Below are positions 8,508-18,322 of a stretch of 35,038 nt of DNA, piece after piece; positions within the stretch are counted from its first letter, which is position 1; each line of letters begins with the position of its first letter. Under the pieces are notes generated by a model. It saw only the letters and a program-made list of their open reading frames with translations. It did no database searches and was not told the origin of the DNA. Origin of the DNA: Bacteroidota bacterium (lineage in GTDB: Bacteria; Bacteroidota; Bacteroidia; JAADEI01); the NCBI GenBank assembly GCA_026992635.1, contig JALWYU010000099.1:1-35038 (forward strand). The letters are read 5' to 3'. The translations under genes and the position numbers were made by a program.

Positions 8508-9455
8508 ATCCTCTCCAACGTTTTGAACCGGCAATTCAGTTCCCGGACCAGCATCCACTGCCTGCTCCCCTACCCTTTCCTCCTGACTATCGGTGGAAAC
8601 CACCAGCTTCCGACCCACCCACACCGTCAATTCAAACAACCCATACATGGGCAATGCAATCAGAATCTGTGTCAAAACATCGGGCGGCGTCAACAACGCA
8701 CCCACCACAAAACATCCCACAAAAATGTAGGGGCGCCACCGACGTAAACCCTCCACCGTAACCAGACCCATCCGAATCAAGAGCAGCAAAACCAGGGGCG
8801 TCAAAAATACCAGTAGCGACGCACCCATCACACTCAAAAACGTCCTCAAATACGACTGAATGCTGATCAAATTGGTAATTGCCGGACTCACCTGATAAAA
8901 GTACAGAAAACGCACGGCAAAAGGCACCAGCACAAAATACCCGAACGCCAGACCACAACCCGCTAAACCCGCAAACAACCACCAGGTTCGCTGAACCCAC
9001 CGGCGCTCATGCGGATACAATCCTGGCTTCAAAAAACGCCACAACTCAAAAAGCACATATGGCAACGCCAAAACCAACCCACTGAACACCGCAATCTGCA
9101 GGTGCAAAAGGAACTGGGCAGGCAACGACGTATTGATCAACTGAAAACGCATACCCGACGCCGCCGACGACCCCTCTTCACTACAAAACCAGGACACGCC
9201 CCAATCACACAGCACACGAAACGTGATAAAATCCGAATACAGTGGAGGCAACAGAATATGGTCTACAATCCAGCGTACCCACACAAACCCCACAACACTG
9301 AAAAGAAAAACCGCAATCAGTCCACGCAACAGATGACGGCGAAGCGCCTCCAGATGCTCTAAGAAAGACATCGTATGGGCGGTCGTCGGTGATGGCGCAG
9401 GCGATGGCGCCCGAACCTTACCCACTCCGCGCTTCTCGCCACCCCGAACAATCAT
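8439..9455 (-). CDS. tatC: Sec-independent protein translocase TatC
   Basis: 'MSFLEHLEALRRHLLRGLIAVFLFSVVGFVWV', 'FLKPGLYPHERRW', 'FGYFVLVPFAVRFL', 'LTPPDVLTQILIALPMYGLFEL'. The start at 9455 forms an ATGA overlap with the infB stop. An alternative start is 9371 (MSFLEHLE). Confidence 0.95.
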   Translation of the reverse strand: MIVRGGEKRGVGKVRAPSPAPSPTTAHTMSFLEHLEALRRHLLRGLIAVFLFSVVGFVWVRWIVDHILLPPLYSDFITFRVLCDWGVSWFCSEEGSSAASGMRFQLINTSLPAQFLLHLQIAVFSGLVLALPYVLFELWRFLKPGLYPHERRWVQRTWWLFAGLAGCGLAFGYFVLVPFAVRFLYFYQVSPAITNLISIQSYLRTFLSVMGASLLVFLTPLVLLLLIRMGLVTVEGLRRWRPYIFVGCFVVGALLTPPDVLTQILIALPMYGLFELTVWVGRKLVVSTDSQEERVGEQAVDAGPGTELPVQNVGEDGMGVPVAPGGRSSGLSEEEVAR

Positions 9456-12400
9456 CCCCTACGGGATGACGCACCTGCCGACTCCGCCGCCGCCGGGGCA
9501 GCCGCCTCCGAAGGCTTCACCAGCTGAATCTCAAAGCATTCCAGCATATCTCCGGGCTTGACATCGTCAAATCCCGCAATGTGCACACCACATTCATACC
9601 CCTCTGCCACCTCTTTAACGTCGTCTTTGAAACGCTTAAGTGAGTCAATCGTACCCGTATAGACCACCACCCCATCACGAATCACATGCACGCGGGCACC
9701 CCGGCGAATCACACCCTGGCGAACCAGACACCCGGCAACGGTGCCCACACCCCGAATCCGAAAGATTGCCTTCACCTCGGCAGTGCCCAGAATCACTTCC
9801 TTCTCAACCGGTTTTCGCAACCCTTCCACTGCCGCCTGAATGTCCTCAATCAACTTGTAAATCACTGAGTACGTGCGAATCTCCACACCCTCTTGCTCGG
9901 CACGCGTCCGTGCCTTGGGATGCGGACGAACATGAAATCCAATGACAATCGCCTGCGTCGCCGCCGCCAGCACAATATCCGATTCCGAAATCTGACCAAT
10001 GTCCGCATAAATGATGCGCACAGTTACGTCTTCTACACTCAGGCGCGAGAGGGCGTCGCGGACCGCCTCCAGCGTGCCATACGTATCGGCGCGAATGATC
10101 AGGTTCAGTTCGGCAACCTCGCCCTTCTCAACCTGCTTGTGCAAATCGGCGAATCGCGCACGGCGCACACGATATTGCTGTTCGCGCAGAATGCGCTCCC
10201 GATATTGCGCCACTTTTCTTGCGAGGCTTTCGTCTTTGTACACCACGAAGCGGTCGCCCGCCTCGGGCAACACCTCAAACCCCGTGACACGAACGGGCGT
10301 ACCCGGTGGGGCTTCCTCCACGGGCTTACCCCGCTCATCCAGCATAGCACGCACCCGACAAAAGGCATGGCCCGCCACTAAGGGCATCCCCTTCTTCAGA
10401 ACACCCTCCATAACCAACAGCGTCGCAGCGTTACCCAACCCGCTGATCTGCTGCGCCTCTATCACATAGCCTTTAGGACGGACGTCAATCGGGGCTTTGA
10501 GCTCTTTCAATTCTGCCAGCAACAGAATCTTCTCCAGCAATTCGGGTACGCCAATCCCTTTCAGGGCAGAGATTTCCTGGGCAAGGTACTCGCCACCCCA
10601 TTCCTCCACCAGAAAGCCCAGCTCCGCCAGCTGCTGATACACACGCTGGGGATTGGCATCCGGCAGGTCAATCTTGTTGATGGCAAAGATGATGTCCAGT
10701 CCTGCCGATTGGGCATGACTGATGGCTTCCCGCGTCTGGGGCATAACCCCCTCATTGGCGGCAATCACAATAATCGCAATATCGGCAATTTTTGCGCCCC
10801 GCGCACGCATAGACGTAAATGCCTCGTGCCCGGGCGTATCCAGAAAAGTGATCTTCTGGTTGTTGTCCAGCGTAACCTGATACGCACCAATATGCTGGGT
10901 GATGCCTCCGGCTTCCCCCGCTACCACATTCGTCTTCCGGATATAGTCCAGCAATCGCGTTTTCCCGTGATCCACATGCCCCATCACCACCACCACCGGC
11001 GGACGTACACGCCATTCCTTTGGCTCCTCTTCCTCCTCTTCAATCATCTGTTCCTTCACATCCACAAAGCGCACCTCATAGCCCAGTTCACCCGCAATCA
11101 ATTCAATGAGTTCTTTATCCAGGCGCTGATTCAGCGTAACCATATTCCCCAGCTCCATGCACATCCCAATGATCTGCTGTGGCGACACGTTCATCAAGGA
11201 TGCCAGCTCCGCCGTCGTCAAGAATTCCGAGACCTCTAAGACCTTCTTTTCCTCTGTGAGGACACCTTCCTGACGGCGCTTCCGCTTGCGTTCCTTCTTC
11301 TTTTTCACTTTGCCCAGAGTAAATACGGTGGGCACCAGCGTGGGAGTGTCTTTCTTTTTCTTTTCTGGCGTGGGCTTTTCTTCTTTCTTTCGGGCTTTTC
11401 GCTTCGCCGTACTGTACGTTCGTACCTGCCGGGGATGAACCACCACACGCCGAACCGGCGGCACCACCGATGATTCTTCCGCCGCCGACTCACGAACACC
11501 CACAATCCCCACACCACGCTTGTCTTCCTTGCCAATAGTAACTTCGGGCTTACTCCGGCTCCTGTCTTTTTCCTTTGCCCATTCCCGCCCTTTATCCTGA
11601 TCGGGAGAAGGTGCCACAGATGACTGGGCAGGCACGCCCTTTGCCGCGAGCGCACGCCCCTTGCTCCGCCCTTTCTCTTTGTCTTTTCCTTTGTCTTTGC
11701 GTGCTTCCCGACTTTTCTTCAAAAAGACCGATGAACCCTCCAGCTTGGCAGGGTCCAGTCTGCCCACCACCTGCGGACCTTCAAGCACTGCAGACGAGCC
11801 GGTTGTCAGACCACCTGCCTCCAGACCGGAACTCCCCGAAGGCGATTCAGTGGTCTTCTCCCCTACACCATCGGTTGCCTCTGCTTTTGCAGGTGTGTGC
11901 GCAGTGCTGTCTTCCTTTTCTGGTTGCACGTCTTTTGCTTCTGTTGCTGGCGACGCCTGCACCTGCACCCCTGTACCCTCCTCTTCTTTTTCAGGTGGAG
12001 ACACCTCCTTTTTCCTTGCTCCAACACCTTTCTTTCCCTCCAGGTCTACTTTCCCCACGATCTGAACACTCAGCTCTGCAGCAGGGGAGGGGGTGCTAAC
12101 CTGCGAACGCACTCCACTGCTTTCTGATGAGTCCGAAGGAGTGGGCGTGCCCGCTTCCTTCTTCTTGCCTTTTGTTTTTTTGGCTGGAGCAGTGGCAGAA
12201 GCCTCTGGTGCCGTCGCCCCCGACGTCCGCGCTTTCTTCTGGGGCCAGAAAACCTCCTCAAGCAACTTGCGTAGCTGGGCATCCGCTTTGAAATGTTCCA
12301 GTACGTCCTGTGCGATTTCCGGATCAACCTTTGAGCTGGGCGACCGAACAGGGATACCACGCTTCTCCAGAAACTCCCGAATATCGTTAAATGTGAGTTT

Positions 12401-12478
12401 CAGCTGGTCCATTAGCCATTTGACCGGAACACGCTTCTTGCCCTGCGTACTGCCGCTGGTTGCTGTCTTGCGACCCAT
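9452..12478 (-). CDS. infB: translation initiation factor IF-2
   Basis: '[40 protein letters not shown]', '[38 protein letters not shown]', '[10 protein letters not shown]'. Long charged N-terminal extension. Confidence 0.98.
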   Translation of the reverse strand: MGRKTATSGSTQGKKRVPVKWLMDQLKLTFNDIREFLEKRGIPVRSPSSKVDPEIAQDVLEHFKADAQLRKLLEEVFWPQKKARTSGATAPEASATAPAKKTKGKKKEAGTPTPSDSSESSGVRSQVSTPSPAAELSVQIVGKVDLEGKKGVGARKKEVSPPEKEEEGTGVQVQASPATEAKDVQPEKEDSTAHTPAKAEATDGVGEKTTESPSGSSGLEAGGLTTGSSAVLEGPQVVGRLDPAKLEGSSVFLKKSREARKDKGKDKEKGRSKGRALAAKGVPAQSSVAPSPDQDKGREWAKEKDRSRSKPEVTIGKEDKRGVGIVGVRESAAEESSVVPPVRRVVVHPRQVRTYSTAKRKARKKEEKPTPEKKKKDTPTLVPTVFTLGKVKKKKERKRKRRQEGVLTEEKKVLEVSEFLTTAELASLMNVSPQQIIGMCMELGNMVTLNQRLDKELIELIAGELGYEVRFVDVKEQMIEEEEEEPKEWRVRPPVVVVMGHVDHGKTRLLDYIRKTNVVAGEAGGITQHIGAYQVTLDNNQKITFLDTPGHEAFTSMRARGAKIADIAIIVIAANEGVMPQTREAISHAQSAGLDIIFAINKIDLPDANPQRVYQQLAELGFLVEEWGGEYLAQEISALKGIGVPELLEKILLLAELKELKAPIDVRPKGYVIEAQQISGLGNAATLLVMEGVLKKGMPLVAGHAFCRVRAMLDERGKPVEEAPPGTPVRVTGFEVLPEAGDRFVVYKDESLARKVAQYRERILREQQYRVRRARFADLHKQVEKGEVAELNLIIRADTYGTLEAVRDALSRLSVEDVTVRIIYADIGQISESDIVLAAATQAIVIGFHVRPHPKARTRAEQEGVEIRTYSVIYKLIEDIQAAVEGLRKPVEKEVILGTAEVKAIFRIRGVGTVAGCLVRQGVIRRGARVHVIRDGVVVYTGTIDSLKRFKDDVKEVAEGYECGVHIAGFDDVKPGDMLECFEIQLVKPSEAAAPAAAESAGASSRRG

Positions 12479-12636
12479 TGGTTTGTTTTCATGAACTGCT
12501 TTCGCCCCGAAAAGAGAACTTAACTCAGATTTTCAATGAAAAGAACGGATTCTTTCGCCGAAAAGTTCACGATTCGTTCCACAATCCCTGTAGAAGGCTT
12601 TCTGACGACCCGCCCACAAACGTAATGCACTTCAAA

Positions 12637-13353
12637 TCAGGCAGACAACAAAAATGAAGGCACCGCCGGTGAATAAGGATACACATACCAGGGCTGCGCG
12701 TCGGTGGGCAACCACAAACTCCGTTCAATCCCATATGCCATCGCCAGAAGAAAATCCCGGGCAGTCAGAACACACCACCGAATCGCTACATCCGCCCGAT
12801 TGACAACCATGCTGTGCACCCCATATTGCGGAAAGGGTAGCCGGTTCAGGGCAGAAATAGAAAGAATCTGAATGGAACGCCAGCAGGCTTCCGCAAAGAA
12901 AAACTCCATAGAAGGGGGACCCGACACACACAGCGCATAATACGCCCGACGATGCGCAGGAATGCAAAGCACTACGGGCGTCCGAACCAGACTCACAGGC
13001 GATTCCGACCCTTCCAGCCGAAGCACCGCACCCCACAACCCGGCAAACGTGGGTAAGCCCACAAGCCGTATGCCCCGCGCACAGGCAATTCCCTTCGCAT
13101 AGGCTAAACCTATGCGCAACCCCGTAAAGGAGCCCGGACCCAAAACCACACCCACAACATCCAGATTGGTCCAGCTCCACCCCGCACACCCCATTACCCG
13201 CTCCACAACAAGTGGTAAGTCCCGGCTGTGATCCACCTGCGGACCCATCACCACGTGAGCAACTATGCGTGCCTCACCTTTCTCGGGACAAAAAACGCCG
13301 GCACCCACCGAAAGCGTATCCCCCGACGTGTCCAGAATCAAAAACCGGTACAT
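12637..13353 (-). CDS. tsaB: tRNA threonylcarbamoyladenosine biosynthesis protein TsaB
   Basis: 'LILDTSGDTLSVGA', 'HSRDLPLVVERVM', 'VVLGPGSFTGLRIGLAYAKGIA'. Confidence 0.9.
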   Translation of the reverse strand: MYRFLILDTSGDTLSVGAGVFCPEKGEARIVAHVVMGPQVDHSRDLPLVVERVMGCAGWSWTNLDVVGVVLGPGSFTGLRIGLAYAKGIACARGIRLVGLPTFAGLWGAVLRLEGSESPVSLVRTPVVLCIPAHRRAYYALCVSGPPSMEFFFAEACWRSIQILSISALNRLPFPQYGVHSMVVNRADVAIRWCVLTARDFLLAMAYGIERSLWLPTDAQPWYVYPYSPAVPSFLLSA

Positions 13354-13377
13354 GCCCCAAGTCCTCCTTCGCCCCTT

Positions 13378-15069
13378 TCAGAATTGAACAGACACTGTGA
13401 GTTCCTGATCGCCCCGACGAACACGCACCTGAACCGTATCGCCAGGACGAAACCGACTGAGCACCTCCATATACGTGTAAATGTTGTCAATTTCGGTGTC
13501 GTCCATCTTGATAATGATGTCGCCTGCTTTTAGTCCGGCACGCCAGGCGGGCTTCCCGCGAACCACGCCATCTATCCGGACGCCCCGACCACTGTACGCA
13601 TAATCCGGAAAGATGCCCAGGGTTACGCGGAAGCCGGGCGTACGCCTGCCTTGCCCATGGGGATGCGCCACCGCCTGAAAAGGCAGAGAGTCTATCGTGT
13701 CCAGTGCCACCAGAACCTGAACCAGAAACTCCAGAATTTCCGCCATACCCGAATAATTCAGGCGGTCGGGCACGTCCGAAGGACGGTGATAATCCGTGTG
13801 CAACCCCGTGAATACATGCATCACCGGAATCTGCTTCCGGTAAAAAGAGGTGTGGTCCGAGGGACCCAGGCCACTGCCTCCTGTCCGAATCCGAAACGAC
13901 GGACGCACAACCCGATAAACCGAATCAAGCAAGGGTTGCCAGGCAGGCGAAGACTCCGTACCCAGCAATTGAAGCAGCGTATCTACTCTGCCCACCATAT
14001 CCAGGTTGACGACAGCCAGGACGCGCTCCAGCGCAATCGGAGAATGCTCCACGAAGTACCGGGAGCCCAGCAACCCCAGTTCCTCCCCATCAAAAGCAAT
14101 GAACACGAGGTGGTGCCGACGATGCGTACGCCCGCCCATTGTCCGGGCGAGCTCAAGGAGGAGTGCCACGCCACTGGCGTTGTCGTCGGCGCCAAAGTGA
14201 ATGCGGCCTGGAAGTGTGTCGCGGGAGCCGGGCACCTGTCCTCTCCCCAGATGATCCAGATGCGCGCACACGATCAGGTAGCGCCCCGAACACGAATCGG
14301 CATTGCAGGGCAACATCCCCACCACATTGTACCCATACCGATGCTGAATCGTGGCATGCAGCTGGAAGGTTACGGGTGTACCTGCTTTGAATTGCTTCCA
14401 GTCCTGAAGGGCATCGGGGACAAACACCACGGGAAACGAAAACGTACTGCCCGGATACCAGTTCAGCGTGTCAATAAAAGATTGCAGGGCACTGAGGGGC
14501 AGCAGGACGATAGCAGGCTTCAACCGTTTTACTTCACTGAGCAAAAAGGGCAGGTTGCGACTGCGTACGCAGGTGTCAGGTACCCAGAGCGCGCGTCCAG
14601 GCGCGGCAATCAGTGAATCGCCAGGACACTGCAGGATCGCAAGTGGGGCTTTGCCTGTGTCCGTGCCGGAATAGCGGGAGGGATACCAGTCCAAAACCCT
14701 GCGCCTGCCAATTTGCAACGTTCCGTGCCAGACCCGACGGTACGCCACTTGAAAGCGTTGCAGGTAAGCGGAACTGCCCGACGCGCCATTCCGGATGAGG
14801 GGCGTCAAGCCCAGACGACGAAACTGATTGAGAATATAGTGGACTGCCTGTTCGCCGCCATCTGTCCCCGTTGCCCGACCGGCAAACGCTTCGGAACACA
14901 ATGCGGTGACGTGCTGGCGCAAGCGCTGTACAGCTGAAGTTTCACTTTGTTGGGATGTCCATCCCCCTGCAAAAAAAACTGCTATAGCCACTGTGAACCC
15001 TGTTAATCCCCAAACACGCGCAGGTGAGGAAAGAGCCTTTCGGGCTTGTGTAGAGCGAAATGAGTACAT
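13378..15069 (-). CDS. M28 family metallopeptidase with C-terminal PDZ domain
   Basis: 'IVCAHLDHLGRG', 'HFGADDNASGVALLLELARTM', 'HHLVFIAFDGEELGLLGSRYFVEH', 'GPSDHTSFYRKQIPVMHVFTGLHTDYH', plus PDZ 'AWRAGLKAGDIIIKMDDTEIDNIYTYM'. Confidence 0.93.
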   Translation of the reverse strand: MYSFRSTQARKALSSPARVWGLTGFTVAIAVFFAGGWTSQQSETSAVQRLRQHVTALCSEAFAGRATGTDGGEQAVHYILNQFRRLGLTPLIRNGASGSSAYLQRFQVAYRRVWHGTLQIGRRRVLDWYPSRYSGTDTGKAPLAILQCPGDSLIAAPGRALWVPDTCVRSRNLPFLLSEVKRLKPAIVLLPLSALQSFIDTLNWYPGSTFSFPVVFVPDALQDWKQFKAGTPVTFQLHATIQHRYGYNVVGMLPCNADSCSGRYLIVCAHLDHLGRGQVPGSRDTLPGRIHFGADDNASGVALLLELARTMGGRTHRRHHLVFIAFDGEELGLLGSRYFVEHSPIALERVLAVVNLDMVGRVDTLLQLLGTESSPAWQPLLDSVYRVVRPSFRIRTGGSGLGPSDHTSFYRKQIPVMHVFTGLHTDYHRPSDVPDRLNYSGMAEILEFLVQVLVALDTIDSLPFQAVAHPHGQGRRTPGFRVTLGIFPDYAYSGRGVRIDGVVRGKPAWRAGLKAGDIIIKMDDTEIDNIYTYMEVLSRFRPGDTVQVRVRRGDQELTVSVQF

Positions 15070-15208
15070 GGAGCACAGGTTTTGGCGTACTCAATTTCTG
15101 TTTCGTGGATTTGCCCTAACTTACCAGAGGAAAAGAAGGTTTTCGTGCTGAAAACCGTGCGCGCTTCCGTGCGCAGGTGCAACCAGTGGTCAGTTTGAAT
15201 GGATAACG

Positions 15209-16396
15209 ATGCGGGGCGGGTTTTGGTTCATGCTTCTCACGATTCTGACGATGCCAATCCGGGGATATTGCCAGACCTCCTGGGAAATCAGTTTCTTTTA
15301 TGGGCGTCGCCCTCTGCAGATTGACTCGGTCTTTTCAGGGGACCTGGTCATTGCCAACGCTGAGCCGGTTCGCCTATCCGGCTATGTAGGCGGCGATGCC
15401 GTGATCGTTGCGCCCATTGTTCACCTGTCGGCATTCACGGTTCAGGGCCGCCTCTTCCTGCTCTGCAAACAATGTGTGCTGACGGACGTCCACATAGATG
15501 AGAAGGCGATTCTTTCGGTTTTTCGGGCTATCAGGATGCGGCATGTTCGTGTTCGGAAAGGGATTCGCCTCCGCGCACAAACCCTTCAGATGGAAAAGGA
15601 CACTTTTCGGGGGACATTTCTGGCGACGGTCCGCGATTCCATTGTGATTCACGAGGCGGACCTGGATCGGGCAATCCTGGGCGCGGAACAGTATACAGAA
15701 ATTCAGCGGACAATTCTTCGGCAGCGTACACTGGTTTTGAGCCCTGCACTCTTCCTGGAAGACGTACGCATGCAGGATACATTGATCCACAATGCTGAGC
15801 GGTTGGTGCCCTTTCAGGTGCAGGGACCACTTTTGTATCGTGCGCGGCTGGACGAAGAAGCCCGAACCCTCGTCAAACGCATGGCAATCCCCTACGAACG
15901 GATTGGACGAACCATTCGGCTTACACTCTGGATCCTGTGGATCGTGTTTTCGGGTGTGCTGATTTTGTTATTGAGCCGGTTCTCGTTTTTAGACCTGGAA
16001 GACGCGACGCGCCGCCTGATGCGCACACCCCTGCGTGCATTGTTGTGGGGATTGGGTTTGTGGGTCGTACTGGTTGGGGGCAGCCTCCTCGCACTGATTA
16101 CGTTGATTGGCTTGCCTATTGCCCTTTTGGGCGTACTGCTGATCATTGTCTTGCTCTGGGGGATGCTGGGTCTGGTATCCGTAGGGCTGGTCCGCCTTAT
16201 TGAACAGCGCTTTACAGCTGGGTTGTCCTGGTGGGTTCGCCTGTCGCTGGCTATGCTCATCGGAGCATTGTGGCTACTTCTTCTGGAGTGGACGATCTGG
16301 AGCTGGCTCCTTCTTCTTTTAGTGGCGACGCTCTGGTATGGCGCCCTGCTCTATGGATGGCGTGCCTCCAGTGGACAGCGTACCTCTCCCACCTGA
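15209..16396 (+). CDS. secreted/membrane protein: bactofilin-like beta region followed by several TM helices
   Basis: Signal peptide 'MLLTILTMPIRGYCQ', 'FSGDLVIANAEPVRLSGYVGGDAVIVAPIVHLSAFTVQGRLFLLCKQCVLTDVHIDEKA' (polymer-forming-like periodicity), C-terminal TM helices. Confidence 0.7.
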   Translation: MRGGFWFMLLTILTMPIRGYCQTSWEISFFYGRRPLQIDSVFSGDLVIANAEPVRLSGYVGGDAVIVAPIVHLSAFTVQGRLFLLCKQCVLTDVHIDEKAILSVFRAIRMRHVRVRKGIRLRAQTLQMEKDTFRGTFLATVRDSIVIHEADLDRAILGAEQYTEIQRTILRQRTLVLSPALFLEDVRMQDTLIHNAERLVPFQVQGPLLYRARLDEEARTLVKRMAIPYERIGRTIRLTLWILWIVFSGVLILLLSRFSFLDLEDATRRLMRTPLRALLWGLGLWVVLVGGSLLALITLIGLPIALLGVLLIIVLLWGMLGLVSVGLVRLIEQRFTAGLSWWVRLSLAMLIGALWLLLLEWTIWSWLLLLLVATLWYGALLYGWRASSGQRTSPT

Positions 16397-16476
16397 AAAT
16401 CCCGAAACGAACGTCCGATATCACGCAAAGGAGTTGCCTAACCATCGGAAAAACCAAAAAACGCGTTTTCCGCTCC

Positions 16477-17664
16477 ATGGCACTCTCGGGTTTTCAAAGG
16501 GATGGGCGTCGTGTGGTTTTCCTGCGCAGCTCACCACCTTTTAAGGAGCCGCGCCTGTTAGCCTCCGCCCTCTTCCTGCATCAATGGGGGTTTGAACCCC
16601 AGGTGTTTTTCTGGGATCGCCAGTGGGAATACGAAGAGCGCCTCACCCTGTTTTCTATTGAGTTCATTCCGGGACGAACGCGTCAGCCCGCCCCGTATGA
16701 GCAGGGCGTCCGGAGCCTGCGATTGCGCAGGGAATGGCTGGGTGTTCTCAACCGGTGGCTGCGCGAAGTCCAGCCCCATGCGGTCCACACCTGTGATATG
16801 GATATGGCGCTTTCTTACTGGTTGACGAACAGTCGGTGGCGGCGCCGTGCAGTTCGCTGGGTCTACGATATCTTTGATTTTTTGTGGCGCTATCATACGG
16901 TGCCCCGATGGTTGCGGACCTTGCTCCGGTCCGTGGACCGCGTCCTCTACACCAGTGCCGACGTGATTTTGTTGCCTGAGGAATCACGCCTCCAGGCAAT
17001 TCCCGAGCGCCTCCGGAAAAAAGTTCGGATTGCACCCAATGCCCCGGTCCTGGCTTACTTTTATGAGCGGGGTCAGTTACCCATCTCTCAGGAAGTGCGC
17101 ATTCCGCAGCCAATCGGGGAGTTCGTGCTTTTTTATCCGGGGGTGCTGAGTGAGAGCCGGCACGTCCGATGGTTGCTCCGCATTGTTCGGGACCTGCCCG
17201 AAGTAGAAGTGTGGATTGCCGGATGGGGACCACTGCGCACACAGGTTGAACAGGATGCCGCGCGTCATCCGCGGATTCGCTATCTGGGTCAGCTCACCAT
17301 TGACGCAGTCCTTCCTTTGTATCGGGAAGTGGATTTGCTCTTTGCCATGTATGACCCGCGGTATCCGGTGAATCGTCAGGCGTCGCCCTCCAAGATCTTT
17401 GAAGCGCTCTGGTTTGGCATTCCGGTTCTGGCGACGCGTGGCATGGGACTGGAACCACTCCAGAAGCACTTACCGGGCTTACACCTCCTCCACAACAGCT
17501 ATGCGGACTTTGTAGAGGGGGTTCGCCAGACCCTCGCACGATATGATCAGTGGCGGGAAGCCGCCCGAACTGCCCGTCAGTACTTGCTGGCGCGGATTCA
17601 GGCGTTTGCCCGGGCACTCGCCCACGCCTATGCAGTCCCGCCAGAAGTGGCGGAACTCCGCTGA
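16477..17664 (+). CDS. glycosyltransferase (GT4-like)
   Basis: 'VHTCDMDMALSYW', 'LFYPGVLSESRHVRWLLRIVRDLPEVEVWIAGWGPLRTQVEQDAARHPRIRYLGQL', 'ASPSKIFEALWFGIPVLAT'. Start trimmed to ATG 16477 because the longer ORF overlaps the upstream CDS. Confidence 0.85.
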   Translation: MALSGFQRDGRRVVFLRSSPPFKEPRLLASALFLHQWGFEPQVFFWDRQWEYEERLTLFSIEFIPGRTRQPAPYEQGVRSLRLRREWLGVLNRWLREVQPHAVHTCDMDMALSYWLTNSRWRRRAVRWVYDIFDFLWRYHTVPRWLRTLLRSVDRVLYTSADVILLPEESRLQAIPERLRKKVRIAPNAPVLAYFYERGQLPISQEVRIPQPIGEFVLFYPGVLSESRHVRWLLRIVRDLPEVEVWIAGWGPLRTQVEQDAARHPRIRYLGQLTIDAVLPLYREVDLLFAMYDPRYPVNRQASPSKIFEALWFGIPVLATRGMGLEPLQKHLPGLHLLHNSYADFVEGVRQTLARYDQWREAARTARQYLLARIQAFARALAHAYAVPPEVAELR

Positions 17665-17706
17665 AAAGATTTCCGGTCCCATAAATCGTACGGATTCTGC
17701 AAATCA

Positions 17707-18234
17707 GAGTGCGATCGGTGCCTCCCCGAGTGCCACGGTTGCCACTTCAGAGTGCCACGGTTACCACCCCTGAGTGCCATTGGAGGCACCCCTGAGTGCC
17801 ATTGGAGGCACCCCTGAGTGCCATTGGAGGCACCCCAGAGTGCCATTGGAGGCACCCCAGAGTGCCATTGGAGGCACCCCAGAGTGCCATTGGAGGCACC
17901 CCAGAGTGCCACTGGAGGCACCCCAGAGTGCCATGGGAGGCACTCCTGAGTGCCATTGGAGGCACCCCTGAGTGCCATCGGAGGCACCCCTGAGTGCCAT
18001 TGGAGGCACTCCTGAGTGCCATGGGAGACACCCCTGAGTGCCATGGGAGGCACCCCTGAGTGCCATCGGAGGCACCCCTGAGTGCCATTGGAGGCACCCC
18101 TGAGTGCCATCGGAGGCACCCCTGAGTGCCATCGGAGGCACCCCTGAGTGCCATCGGAGGCACCCCTGAGTGCCATTGGAGGCACCCCTGAGTGCCATCG
18201 TTGCCACTTCAGAATGCCATCGGTGCCTCTGGGA
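17707..18234. repeat. tandem array of ~24 units, 22-bp unit GAGTGCCATTGGAGGCACCCCT; 19 near-identical core units (17772-18189) plus degenerate edge units
   Basis: Read by eye: core unit starts at 17772, 17794, 17816 ... 18168 stay in exact 22-bp register. Each unit carries GTGCC-N6-GGCAC. Edge units carry GTTGCCACTTCA and CGGTGCCTC variants on both sides. Confidence 0.97.
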
Positions 18235-18322
18235 ACGCCATTCACGTCCCCTGGATAGTCCTGCCAGGCGATACTTTTTCCCCTGTTGTGCTCCAGTAAA
18301 GGTTGTGTTTTGCTTTCACGGG

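Noticed and set aside
8108-8761. 217-aa and 200-aa plus-strand ORFs (8108..8761, 8145..8747)
   Set aside because: They lie across rnpB and antisense to tatC. The sequence is explained by RNase P RNA.
10709-11239. 176-aa plus-strand ORF
   Set aside because: Antisense to the infB G domain.
13651-14616. 321-aa plus-strand ORF
   Set aside because: Wholly antisense to the M28 peptidase, with low-complexity basic composition and no family features.
17707-18234. CRISPR array
   Set aside because: The whole 22-bp unit is repeated with no unique spacers, and no cas genes are seen. It is a simple tandem minisatellite-type array with internal inverted arms.
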